DNA of 64,000 bases from Geoalkalibacter sp. (lineage in GTDB: Bacteria; Desulfobacterota; Desulfuromonadia; Desulfuromonadales; Geoalkalibacteraceae), in contig NZ_JAUWAV010000017.1 in the NCBI RefSeq assembly GCF_030605225.1, forward strand, positions 1-64,000. Direction: 5' to 3'. A model generated the notes under the pieces. The model saw only the letters and a list, made by a program, of their open reading frames with translations. It was not told the origin of the DNA and did no database searches. Each line of letters begins with the position of its first letter. Position 1 is the stretch's first letter. This document shows positions 43,935 through 51,758 of the stretch, in pieces. The position numbers and the translations under genes were made by a program.

Positions 43935-46301
43935 ATGACCAGAAACCCACGAAAACAGGATGGCGGCGGCGCACGCGGTCTTTGGCCGGTGGCGCGACCC
44001 CTGAATGAGCGGCAGCAGAACCGCATTCTGCTGCTCCTGCTGTGTCTGACCCTCACGGTCATCATCATGCCGAAGGGTGGATTCATCCCCGACTATTACA
44101 GTCCCGGCGATATCTCCACGCGCGACGTGAAAGCTCCGCGCGAAATGCTCATCCCCGATCAGGCCCTCACCGAAAAACGCCGCATCGAAGCCGAGGAAGC
44201 GGTGCGCCCCCTGTATGATTTCGACAGGCGCGCCGGTCGCGAAACGGCCGCGCATCTGGAGCGCGCCCTGCGTCTGCTGGCTGCGGAGGCGGACAAGGGC
44301 GAACCCGGACCGGGCGTCAAGCAGGCGGTGGAAGATGCCCTGGACGTCACGCTGAGCGAAGAGCAATTCGCCGCCCTGGTCCAGATCGAATTCAGCGACC
44401 CTCTGCTCGAGGGCCTGCGCAATGCCCTGATGGTGACTCTTTCCGCCAAAATCGTGGCGAATCGCAAGCTCTTCGAGGCCGATGCGGAAAAGGGCGTGGT
44501 GGTGCGCGATCTTGAAGCGTTGCAGGATCTCGCGGCCTTCAAGGGCGAGGAGGTGCTGGGCATGGGCGAGGCTCAGGAAGCCCTGCGCGGCCATCTCAGA
44601 AACTTGCCCGAGGTCTCGGCGCGCCAGCGTGACCTGCTCTTCGACATCACCCAGAAAATGTTGCGCCCCACCCTGACGTTCAACAAGAATGAAACCGAAC
44701 AACGGCGCCGCGAAGCGGGCGAAGCGGTCAAGCCGGTTTTTTTTCAGATCAAGAAAGGCGAAATGATCGTTCGCGAGGGCGAGCGGGTGTCCGAGGAGCA
44801 GATCAAAAAGCTGCGTGCCCTCAATGAGGTGGGCAACGATTTCAGTCTTCTGAGCATGGGGCTGGGGTTGTTTTTCTCGACCCTGCTGCTGATGGTCGCC
44901 GGCCATCGCTTCGCCCTGCGCAACATCCGCAAATATCGGCCCAACAGCCGCGATCTGCTCTTCATCTCCCTGGTTTTCATCGGTCTGTTCATACTTCTCA
45001 AGCTGGGAATTTTTGTCGCCACGGCCCTGGAAAGCGCTTTTCCCTACATCGAATCGACCAGTTACCACTATGCCTTTCCCTTTGCCGTCGGGGCCATGCT
45101 GATCCGCCTGGTGCTCAACTCGGAGGTGGCCCTGGTTTTCGCAGCGGTGTGCGCCATTCTCATCGGGATTCTCTTCGGCAACAATCTCATCATCGCCGGT
45201 TTCGCCCTGGTAAGCAGCATCACCGGCGCCCATTGGGTGCGCCAGTGCAAGACCCGCGCGACCCTCTATCGGGCCGGTATGTGGGTCGCGTTGGCTAATG
45301 TGGGTCTGGTCGTCGCGCTGCATTTTCTCGCCGGTCGCACCCTGGAACTGCACCTGCTGCATAAAATCGGTTTTGCCCTGCTGGGCGGATTTTTGTGCGC
45401 GATCATCGTCAACGGCACCATTCCTCTGGTCGAATCCCTGTTCAAATACACCACCGATATCAAGCTGCTCGAACTGGCCAACATGAATGCGCCGGTGCTG
45501 CGCGAGCTCATGGTGCAGGCGCCCGGCACCTACCATCATTCCATCATCGTCGGCAATCTGGTGGAGGCCGCCGCCGAGGCGATCAACGCCAATCCCCTGC
45601 TGGCCAGGGTGGCGGCTTACTACCATGATATCGGCAAGATCAAAAAGCCCCTGTATTTCATCGAAAATACCGGCAACGCCGCCAATCGTCACGACAAACT
45701 CGCCCCCTCCATGAGCGCGCTGATTCTCATGGCCCACGTCAAGGACGGTGTGGAACTGGCTCGCGAAAACAAGCTCGGCGAACCTCTGGTCGACATCATT
45801 CGCCAGCACCACGGCACCGCGCTTATCAAGTATTTTTACGACAAGGCCAAAAGCAAGGAAGATCCCGGCATGCAACAGGTCGACGAGCGCGACTATCGCT
45901 ACCCCGGGCCGCGACCCCAGACCCGCGAGGCGGCGCTGATCATGCTGGCCGATGCCGTCGAGGCGGCGAGCCGCACGCTCACCGAACCGACCCCGGCGCG
46001 CATTCAGGGCATGGTGCAGAAGATCATCAACAATATCTTCATCGACGGGCAACTCGACGAGTGCGAGTTGACCCTCAAGGATCTGCATAATATCGCCAAG
46101 AGTTTCAACCGCATCCTGGCCGGCATCTTCCATCACCGGATCGATTATCCGGAGCCGGCCTACAAGGAGCGCGACCGCGACGGGGGCAAGAAGAAAAACG
46201 GTGAGGATTCAAATCGAGAACCGGCAAAGGAAGCAAAAGATCGAGAAGCGCCTGCTGCGAAAGGTAGCACAGAGGATCTTAAACGCCTTGGGATGTCCTA
46301 A
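43935..46301 (+). CDS. 7TM-HD family phosphohydrolase (YqfF/PgpH type)
   Basis: An inner-membrane receptor-like phosphodiesterase. An N-terminal membrane helix (about residues 30-46) is followed by a long extracytoplasmic 7TMR-HDED domain, seven membrane helices (about 305-490) and a cytoplasmic HD domain. The domain has YHHSIIVGNL, the metal pair His564-Asp565 in YYHDIGKIKKP and IRQHHGTALIKYFY. Length is 788 aa. In Firmicutes the family hydrolyses c-di-AMP; no c-di-AMP gene is in this window, so the substrate here is open. It lies between phoH and ybeY and its end overlaps ybeY by 101 bp. Confidence 0.92.
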   Translation: MTRNPRKQDGGGARGLWPVARPLNERQQNRILLLLLCLTLTVIIMPKGGFIPDYYSPGDISTRDVKAPREMLIPDQALTEKRRIEAEEAVRPLYDFDRRAGRETAAHLERALRLLAAEADKGEPGPGVKQAVEDALDVTLSEEQFAALVQIEFSDPLLEGLRNALMVTLSAKIVANRKLFEADAEKGVVVRDLEALQDLAAFKGEEVLGMGEAQEALRGHLRNLPEVSARQRDLLFDITQKMLRPTLTFNKNETEQRRREAGEAVKPVFFQIKKGEMIVREGERVSEEQIKKLRALNEVGNDFSLLSMGLGLFFSTLLLMVAGHRFALRNIRKYRPNSRDLLFISLVFIGLFILLKLGIFVATALESAFPYIESTSYHYAFPFAVGAMLIRLVLNSEVALVFAAVCAILIGILFGNNLIIAGFALVSSITGAHWVRQCKTRATLYRAGMWVALANVGLVVALHFLAGRTLELHLLHKIGFALLGGFLCAIIVNGTIPLVESLFKYTTDIKLLELANMNAPVLRELMVQAPGTYHHSIIVGNLVEAAAEAINANPLLARVAAYYHDIGKIKKPLYFIENTGNAANRHDKLAPSMSALILMAHVKDGVELARENKLGEPLVDIIRQHHGTALIKYFYDKAKSKEDPGMQQVDERDYRYPGPRPQTREAALIMLADAVEAASRTLTEPTPARIQGMVQKIINNIFIDGQLDECELTLKDLHNIAKSFNRILAGIFHHRIDYPEPAYKERDRDGGKKKNGEDSNREPAKEAKDREAPAAKGSTEDLKRLGMS

Positions 46302-46653
46302 GGGCGAACTCTCGGTCGTGATCGTCGATGATGCCGGAATTCGCGCGCTCAATCGCGATTATCTGGGCAAGGATCGCCCCACCAACGTCATTTCCTTTGC
46401 CATGCAGGAAGGCGAGGGCGCAGGCGTGGCGCCGCAGTTGCTCGGCGATGTGGTGATCAGCGCCGAAACCGCCGCGCGCGATGCCGCCGAGGCCGGGCAG
46501 CCCTTTGTGAGCGAACTCTATTTTTTGCTGCTGCACGGGATTTTGCACCTGCGCGGCTACGATCACGAGCGCGGCACGGCCGCGCAGGCTCTGGAGATGG
46601 AGCAGGCCGAACAGGACATCTTCTGCGCGATTCGCCGTGAATTCCTCGCCTGA
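46201..46653 (+). CDS. ybeY: Endoribonuclease YbeY
   Basis: A zinc-dependent RNase needed for 16S rRNA 3' maturation and 70S quality control. The diagnostic motif is LLHGILHLRGYDHERG, with His112, His116 and His122; N-terminal VVIVDDAGIRALNRDYLGKDRPTNVISF is also typical. Length is 150 aa. The start is GTG 46201, 101 bp inside the upstream gene, placing MRIQIENRQ at the usual N-terminus. It sits in the classical phoH-HD-ybeY-dgkA-corC-lnt order. Confidence 0.95.
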   Translation: MRIQIENRQRKQKIEKRLLRKVAQRILNALGCPKGELSVVIVDDAGIRALNRDYLGKDRPTNVISFAMQEGEGAGVAPQLLGDVVISAETAARDAAEAGQPFVSELYFLLLHGILHLRGYDHERGTAAQALEMEQAEQDIFCAIRREFLA

Positions 46654-47362
46654 GCAACCCGAGCAACTCAAGCCGCGCAATTGGTACCAGAGCGTCAACT
46701 GTGCCATCGAGGGCATCCTCTGGGCGGCGCGCACTCAGCGTCACATGCGCGTGCACCTGCTGGCGGCGCTTGGCGTGCTGGTCGCCGCGGCGCTTTTGCG
46801 GGTCAGTGCCTTGGAGTTCATCCTGCTGACCCTGGCGGTGATCCTGGTCCTGTTCGCCGAACTGTTCAACACCGCCATTGAAGTTGTGGTCGATCTGGTG
46901 TCGCCCGGTTATCATCCCCTGGCCAAAACCATCAAGGATCTAGCGGCGGGCGCGGTATTGATGGCGAGCATCGGCGCGGCCATTCTGGGCTACCTGGCGA
47001 TTTCGAGTCATTTCTTCGGCACCCTGGGCGAGGGCTTGGCCTTGCTGCGGCCGCCGGCGGGTGAAGTGGCGGTGGTGTCGATCCTCATCGTCACCATTCT
47101 CGTGGTCCTGCTCAAATCTCTTATTGGGCGCGGGCGTCCGCTGCACGGCGGGATGCCGAGCGGCCACAGCGCCGTGGCGTTTTCCATCGCCACGGCGGTG
47201 GCGTTGAGCGGGGTCGGTCCGGTCATTATCTTGTTGACCCTGATGCTGGCGGTGATGGTGAGTCACAGCCGCCTGCTCATGGAAATCCATTCGTTGCAGG
47301 AAGTTCTGGTCGGTGCCCTGCTCGGGGTGGCCGTGACCCTGGCGATCTACTTTATCCTTTGA
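46637..47362 (+). CDS. Fusion of diacylglycerol/undecaprenol kinase (DgkA) and PAP2 phosphatase
   Basis: One 241-residue membrane protein carries two opposing activities. The N-terminal 115 residues are a DgkA-type kinase with three helices and the signature LFAELFNTAIEVVVDLV followed by HPLAKTIKDLAAGAV. From about residue 130 comes a PAP2 phosphatase: KSLIGRGRPL (C1), MPSGHSAVAF (C2) and SHSRLLMEIHSLQEVLVG (C3, with Glu replacing the usual Asp after His). Likely substrates are undecaprenol and its phosphates or diacylglycerol and phosphatidate. The GTG start overlaps ybeY by 17 bp, so the gene is translationally coupled. Confidence 0.88.
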   Translation: MNSSPEQPEQLKPRNWYQSVNCAIEGILWAARTQRHMRVHLLAALGVLVAAALLRVSALEFILLTLAVILVLFAELFNTAIEVVVDLVSPGYHPLAKTIKDLAAGAVLMASIGAAILGYLAISSHFFGTLGEGLALLRPPAGEVAVVSILIVTILVVLLKSLIGRGRPLHGGMPSGHSAVAFSIATAVALSGVGPVIILLTLMLAVMVSHSRLLMEIHSLQEVLVGALLGVAVTLAIYFIL

Positions 47363-47412
47363 AGCAATTTTTCATGCGCCGAGGGGCGGGACGAAACAGG
47401 GAGGAAGGTCTT

Positions 47413-48306
47413 TTGGACGACGACAGTTCGAGTGGGCGAATCAATGGTCGCACGAACCCCAGGGGATCCTGGCGCGGGTTGATGGAGAAGCTCATCTTCG
47501 GCAAAAGGCGCGCCTTGACCGAGGAGGATCTGCAGAACATCATCGACGAATCGGAGGAAGAAGGGATCATCAACGAAGGGGAGGGCGAAATGCTCCACTC
47601 CATCTTCGAGTTCGGTGATACCGTCGTGCGCGAGATCATGGTGCCGCGCACCGACATGGTCTGTTGCCCGACCACCGCCGGTTTCCGTCAGATTCTCAAT
47701 GCGATTCTCACCAGCGGCCACTCGCGCATCCCCATTTACGAGGGTTCGCCGGATCGCATCGTCGGCGTGGTTTACGCCAAGGATTTGCTGCGCTATTGGG
47801 GGCGTTCCGAAGAGGACATCAGCATTCCCCGCGTCATGCGCACGCCCTTCTTCGTGCCGGAAACCAAGAACGTGCAGGAATTGTTGCAGGATTTTCGCTC
47901 GCGGCGGGTTCATCTGGCGATTGCCGTGGATGAGTACGGCGGCACCTCGGGCCTGATCACCATCGAGGATCTCATCGAGGAGATCGTCGGCGATATCCAG
48001 GATGAATATGATCTGGAAGAAGAATGGCTGCAACCGCAGGAGGACGGCTCGGTTCTGGTGGACTGCCGGCTCAATATCGAGGAATTCGAGGAATATTTCA
48101 GCACCGAGGTCGAGCGGGAAAAGTTCGACACGGTGGCGGGCTATGTCTTCAATCTGCTCGGGCGCGTGCCCCACGAAGGCGAGGAAATACGCGATCGCGA
48201 CCTGCTGCTGACCGTGACCGAGTGCGATACGCAGAAAATCCGCAAGGTCCGCGTACGTCGGGTGCCCCTTGATGCGGAGAGCAATTCGAGCTCCGGCGCT
48301 TCATGA
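47413..48306 (+). CDS. CorC/HlyC-family protein with CBS pair
   Basis: A cytoplasmic CBS protein of the CorC group, linked to magnesium/cobalt efflux. A CBS pair (about residues 55-175) includes GDTVVREIMVPRTDMVCC, ILTSGHSRIPIYEGSPDRIVGVVYAKDLL and RRVHLAIAVDEYGGTSGLITIEDLIEEIVGDI; a CorC_HlyC domain follows (DCRLNIEEFEEYF ... VAGYVFNLLGRVPHEGE). The start is uncertain: TTG 47413 has GGGAGGAAGG at ideal distance, whereas ATG 47374 and TTG 47359 (overlapping the previous stop) have none. No DUF21 membrane part, so it is the short CorC form. It overlaps lnt by ATGA. Confidence 0.88.
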   Translation: MDDDSSSGRINGRTNPRGSWRGLMEKLIFGKRRALTEEDLQNIIDESEEEGIINEGEGEMLHSIFEFGDTVVREIMVPRTDMVCCPTTAGFRQILNAILTSGHSRIPIYEGSPDRIVGVVYAKDLLRYWGRSEEDISIPRVMRTPFFVPETKNVQELLQDFRSRRVHLAIAVDEYGGTSGLITIEDLIEEIVGDIQDEYDLEEEWLQPQEDGSVLVDCRLNIEEFEEYFSTEVEREKFDTVAGYVFNLLGRVPHEGEEIRDRDLLLTVTECDTQKIRKVRVRRVPLDAESNSSSGAS

Positions 48307-49823
48307 AAGGGCCGCTTCTGGACAGAACGAGCATTGCCGCGGCTGTTTCGGGCGTGCTGCTGGCCTTGGCCTTTCCGCGTCCCGATCTGGCGGAATTGGC
48401 CTGGGTCGCGCTTGTTCCGCTGTTCCTGGTCATGGAAAAGCGTCCCTTTCGCAGCGGCTTCACGGCGGGCGTGGTCTTTTTCGCTCTCGTTCTCTACTGG
48501 CTCAACATCGTCATGACCACCTACGGCGGCCTGCATCCCGTGCTGTCGGCCGCCGCCTACCTGATGCTGGTTCTCTATTTGGCGCTCTTCTTCGGCACCA
48601 CCACCTGGGCCGCTTGCCGCATCCGGGAAAGGCTCGGTGTTCCCCCGACCCTGACCCTGCCGGTCCTCTGGGTGGCGCTGGAGTTCCTGCGCTCCTTTGT
48701 GCTCACGGGCTTTCCCTGGGCAACCCTGGGCTACTCGCAGCAAAGCCGTCTGGCGATGATCCAGTCCGTCGATCTTTTCGGGGTGTACGGCTTGAGCTTT
48801 CTTCTGGTGCTGAGCAATGGCCTTGTGGCGGCGCTCATTCGCCGGGCGCGGGGCGCGGGAGCTTTTCCGAGGGTGGCCCTGCCGTTGTTCGTCGTGCTCT
48901 TTGCCGCCAATCTCGCTTACGGCCTGCGCTGCCTCGCGATGGATCTGGATGCGCGGGATCGTCGGATGCTGGTGGCCCTGGCGCAAGGCAACATCGATCA
49001 GGGAGTCAAATGGGATCCGGCCTACCAGCAGGAAACCATCCGCATTTACCGGGATCTGAGTCTAAAGGCTCTTGACGGGCAGGCACCGGAGTTGATGATC
49101 TGGCCCGAGGCGGCGACGCCTTTCTATTTTCAGGAGCCGGGCGTCTTATCCGAGGAGGTGCGCCAGGTTGCGCGGGAGATGGATGCTTTTCTGCTCTTCG
49201 GCAGTCCGGCCTATGAGGTGGTCAATCGCCAATACCAGTATCTCAACAGCGCCTTTCTGCTGGGGCCGGACGGCGAAATACTCGGCCGCAGCGACAAGGT
49301 GCATCTCGTGCCCTTCGGCGAGTACGTCCCCCTCAAGCCGTTTTTGCCTTTCGTCGACAAACTGGTGGTCGGAATCGGCGATTTCTCGCCGGGAACCATC
49401 AGCCCCTTGCCCATGAATGGCGCAAGGCTCGGGGTGCTGGTCTGCTACGAGGCGATTTTTCCGGAGTTGGCCAGGGACTATGTGCGCCAGGGCAGCGAGC
49501 TGTTGATCAACATCACCAACGATGCCTGGTTCGGCCGTTCCTCGGCGCCTTATCAGCATCTGGCCATGAGCCGCTTTCGCGCGGTGGAGAATCGCATCTG
49601 GCTGGCGCGTGCCGCCAACACGGGAATTTCGGCCTTCGTCACTCCCAGCGGGCGGGTGCTGGAAGCAACTCCCATTTTCGAGCAGGCCGTGGTGCGGGCT
49701 CAGGTCGGCCTGGGCGCGGGTGAAAGTCTCTATCGGCGCATCGGCGATACGGTGCCGACGCTGTTTCTGGGACTTTCCACCTTTTGGTTGGTCCGCACCC
49801 GCCGTCGTTTCGGTGTGACGTAG
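48303..49823 (+). CDS. lnt: Apolipoprotein N-acyltransferase
   Basis: Adds the third acyl chain to the N-terminal cysteine of lipoproteins in the inner membrane. Six to seven hydrophobic helices cover about residues 8-215, with FVLTGFPWATLGYSQ. The nitrilase-like periplasmic domain (about 220-480) has the triad Glu269 (MIWPEAATP), Lys332 (RSDKVHLVPFGEYVP) and Cys381 (VLVCYEAIFPEL), plus NITNDAWFG. Length is 506 aa. ATG overlaps the corC stop (ATGA). Its TAG stop coincides with the end of a palindromic repeat. It ends the phoH operon; matching clients (RlpA and other lipoproteins) are in the window. Confidence 0.96.
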   Translation: MKGPLLDRTSIAAAVSGVLLALAFPRPDLAELAWVALVPLFLVMEKRPFRSGFTAGVVFFALVLYWLNIVMTTYGGLHPVLSAAAYLMLVLYLALFFGTTTWAACRIRERLGVPPTLTLPVLWVALEFLRSFVLTGFPWATLGYSQQSRLAMIQSVDLFGVYGLSFLLVLSNGLVAALIRRARGAGAFPRVALPLFVVLFAANLAYGLRCLAMDLDARDRRMLVALAQGNIDQGVKWDPAYQQETIRIYRDLSLKALDGQAPELMIWPEAATPFYFQEPGVLSEEVRQVAREMDAFLLFGSPAYEVVNRQYQYLNSAFLLGPDGEILGRSDKVHLVPFGEYVPLKPFLPFVDKLVVGIGDFSPGTISPLPMNGARLGVLVCYEAIFPELARDYVRQGSELLINITNDAWFGRSSAPYQHLAMSRFRAVENRIWLARAANTGISAFVTPSGRVLEATPIFEQAVVRAQVGLGAGESLYRRIGDTVPTLFLGLSTFWLVRTRRRFGVT

Positions 49824-49880
49824 GGGCGCGGCATGCCGCACCCGTCCCCTCGCCCAGGGCGACCCAGCGGGGCGGCCCTA
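49821..49880. repeat. Intergenic palindromic repeat, copy 2 (between convergent stops)
   Basis: This element shares TAGGGGCG at its left end, the core CTCGCCCAGGGCGACCCA and a CCTA right end with the copy at 18871-18920, but the arms have drifted. A perfect inner palindrome GCGGCATGCCGC lies at 49828-49839. Its left TAG is the stop of lnt and its right CTA is the stop (TAG) of the minus-strand PrcB-like gene. Confidence 0.75.
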
Positions 49881-50378
49881 GGGCACCAGTTCCATGCGAT
49901 GCAGCACCTTTCCCGCGCCGTCGATAAATTCGACGCCCTTGAGTACGCTTGGCCGCTCCACGAGGGCCAAGGCGTAGGGCTGGGTCATGACGGCGGCGCG
50001 GATGCTGTCGGCGGGCGGCTCGCTGGTTCGCACGTAAACCCGCAGGGTCTCGCCCATGAGCTCCACGCGGGAGATGTCCACCTGATAGCCTGCGCTGGGT
50101 TTCCAGCCCGAGGCCACCATCAGAACGAGATGTCCTTGCCAATCAACGCCGGGCGGCGTGGGTGGCGGAATCCGATGAGCATGAATCCGGCCGTAAAGCT
50201 CCTGCCAACTGTCCTGGTTGGTTGCTGCGGCAAAGGTGAACCCTTCGGTCTCCATGGCGGCGCTGCCTCGCTCAAGGACACTGAAAGGTTGCGGATTGGC
50301 GGCGGCGCAGCCGGTGGACAGAGTCAAGATCAGCATCAGGATCACCAGGGTTTGCAGCACATCGCGGTTGGCATGCAT
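49878..50378 (-). CDS. Lipoprotein with PrcB-like domain, 166 aa
   Basis: A probable lipoprotein: TLVILMLILTLSTGC provides the lipobox (Cys about 24). The mature part resembles the PrcB C-terminal domain: SWQELYGRIHAH near residue 60, then HLVLMVASGWKPSAGYQVDISRVELMGETLRVYVRTSEPP and a final YALALVERPSVLKGVEFIDG. In spirochaetes PrcB is an accessory of the PrtP protease complex; no partner protease adjoins this gene. ATG 50378 has GGAG nine bases upstream; the frame is open to 50420. The stop codon lies in the palindromic repeat shared with lnt. Confidence 0.7.
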   Translation of the reverse strand: MHANRDVLQTLVILMLILTLSTGCAAANPQPFSVLERGSAAMETEGFTFAAATNQDSWQELYGRIHAHRIPPPTPPGVDWQGHLVLMVASGWKPSAGYQVDISRVELMGETLRVYVRTSEPPADSIRAAVMTQPYALALVERPSVLKGVEFIDGAGKVLHRMELVP

Positions 50379-50461
50379 AAAGATGATCTCCATGACGAGA
50401 GCTATGCAACACCATACCATGAAATTTCCCGCTGGGTAAAAGGACCCGGGTCGCCCATGGC

Positions 50462-50490
50462 TTGCGGGCGCGGGGCGAACAGGCTATAAT
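50462..50490 (+). promoter_or_regulatory. Promoter of prfB
   Basis: TTGCGG (50462-50467), 17 bp and consensus TATAAT (50485-50490), about 85 bp before the prfB ATG. Confidence 0.7.
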
Positions 50491-50575
50491 CGCCGCGTTT
50501 TTGTTTGTTTCATCTGAAATTTGCATAAAAATCAATCTCTTATCCGGATTTATCGGTTCCTGAAAGGATTTCTGC

Positions 50576-51671
50576 ATGTTCCGCGAAGAAAAGGATGCCC
50601 TGGTCGCCCTTGAAGAAAAAGCCCGCGAACTCTGGAGGTATCTTTGACGTCGATAGCAAGAAGGAACGCATAGCCGAACTCGAAGCCGAAATCGCGCGTC
50701 CCGAATTCTGGAACGACGCCGAGCGTGCCCAGGAACGCCTGCGCGAGCGCACCGGGTTGCAGAAAGTCGTCGATTCCTTGGACGACATCGTGCAGCGCAT
50801 CGAGGATCTCAAGGTGCTGGTGGATCTCGGCGAGGAATCGCAGGACGAGGACGTGCGCGCCGAGGTCGCCGAGGCGCTGCCGGCTCTGGAGGCGGATCTG
50901 CGAGGGATGGAGCTGGCACGCATGCTCTCCGGGCCCCACGATCAGCGCAACGCCATCTTCAGCATCAACGCCGGCGCTGGCGGCACCGAGGCCCAGGACT
51001 GGGCCGAGATGCTGCTGCGCATGTATCTGCGCTACTGCGAGCGCAAGGGCTGGCGCACGGAGATTACCGACTACCAGCCGGGCGAGGAGGCCGGCATCAA
51101 GGGCGCGACCTTCACGGTGGAGGGCGAGTGTGCCTACGGCTATCTGCGCGCCGAGATGGGCATCCATCGCCTGGTGCGCATTTCACCCTACGATTCGAGC
51201 GCCCGTCGGCACACCTCCTTTTCGTCGGTCTTCGTGTTCCCCGAGTTGGATGAGGACATCGAAATCGATATCGACGAAAAGGATCTCAAGGTCGATACCT
51301 ACCGCTCCAGCGGCGCCGGCGGCCAGCATGTCAACAAAACCGATTCGGCGATTCGCATCACCCATATTCCCACGGGCATCGTCGTCGCCTGCCAGAACGA
51401 GCGTTCCCAACACAAAAACCGCGCCACGGCCCTCAAGCAGCTCAAGGCCCGTCTCTACGAATTGGAAGCGCGCAAGAAAGAGGAAGAAGCGGCCGCGATT
51501 TCCGGAGAAAAGAAGGACATCGGCTGGGGCAGCCAGATCCGCTCCTATGTGCTGCATCCCTATCGCATGGTCAAGGATCATCGCACGGGCCACGAGGTGG
51601 GCAACACCGAGGCGGTTCTCGGCGGCGACATCGAGGATTTCATCGAAGCCTACCTGCTCAGCCGCAGCTAG
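50576..51671 (+). CDS. prfB: Peptide chain release factor 2, programmed +1 frameshift
   Basis: Releases proteins at UGA and UAA. The gene is read as 50576-50644 joined to 50646-51671: ATG to CTT (23 codons), then one base is skipped at the in-frame TGA. Total is 364 aa, normal for RF2. The catalytic motif is SSGAGGQHVNKTDSA. The stop-recognition tripeptide, SPF in E. coli RF2, reads Ser203-Pro-Tyr205 here, within ISPYDSSARRHTSF. The frameshift lets low RF2 raise its own synthesis. A gene call starting at an internal codon of the second frame would lose the N-terminus. Confidence 0.96.
50633..50648 (+). promoter_or_regulatory. prfB autoregulatory frameshift site
   Basis: TGG AGG TAT CTT TGA C: an internal Shine-Dalgarno (GGAGG), slippery CTT, stop TGA and following C, exactly the bacterial RF2 autoregulation signal. 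Confidence 0.95.
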
Positions 51672-51692
51672 CCTTCGCCGCCCCCTTTTCCC

Positions 51693-51721
51693 TTGACTTG
51701 CCCGGGGCCGGGGGGTAAGGT
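51693..51721 (+). promoter_or_regulatory. Candidate lysS promoter
   Basis: TTGACT (51693-51698), 17 bp and TAAGGT (51716-51721) lie between prfB and lysS; the -10 is weak. Confidence 0.4.
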
Positions 51722-51758
51722 ACCTGCCTTGAAAAAACGCCGAAAGGTATTGGAATTA

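Noticed and set aside
50576-50647. Broken prfB with an early in-frame TGA
   Set aside because: The sequence around the TGA is the standard RF2 programmed frameshift signal, so the gene is intact.
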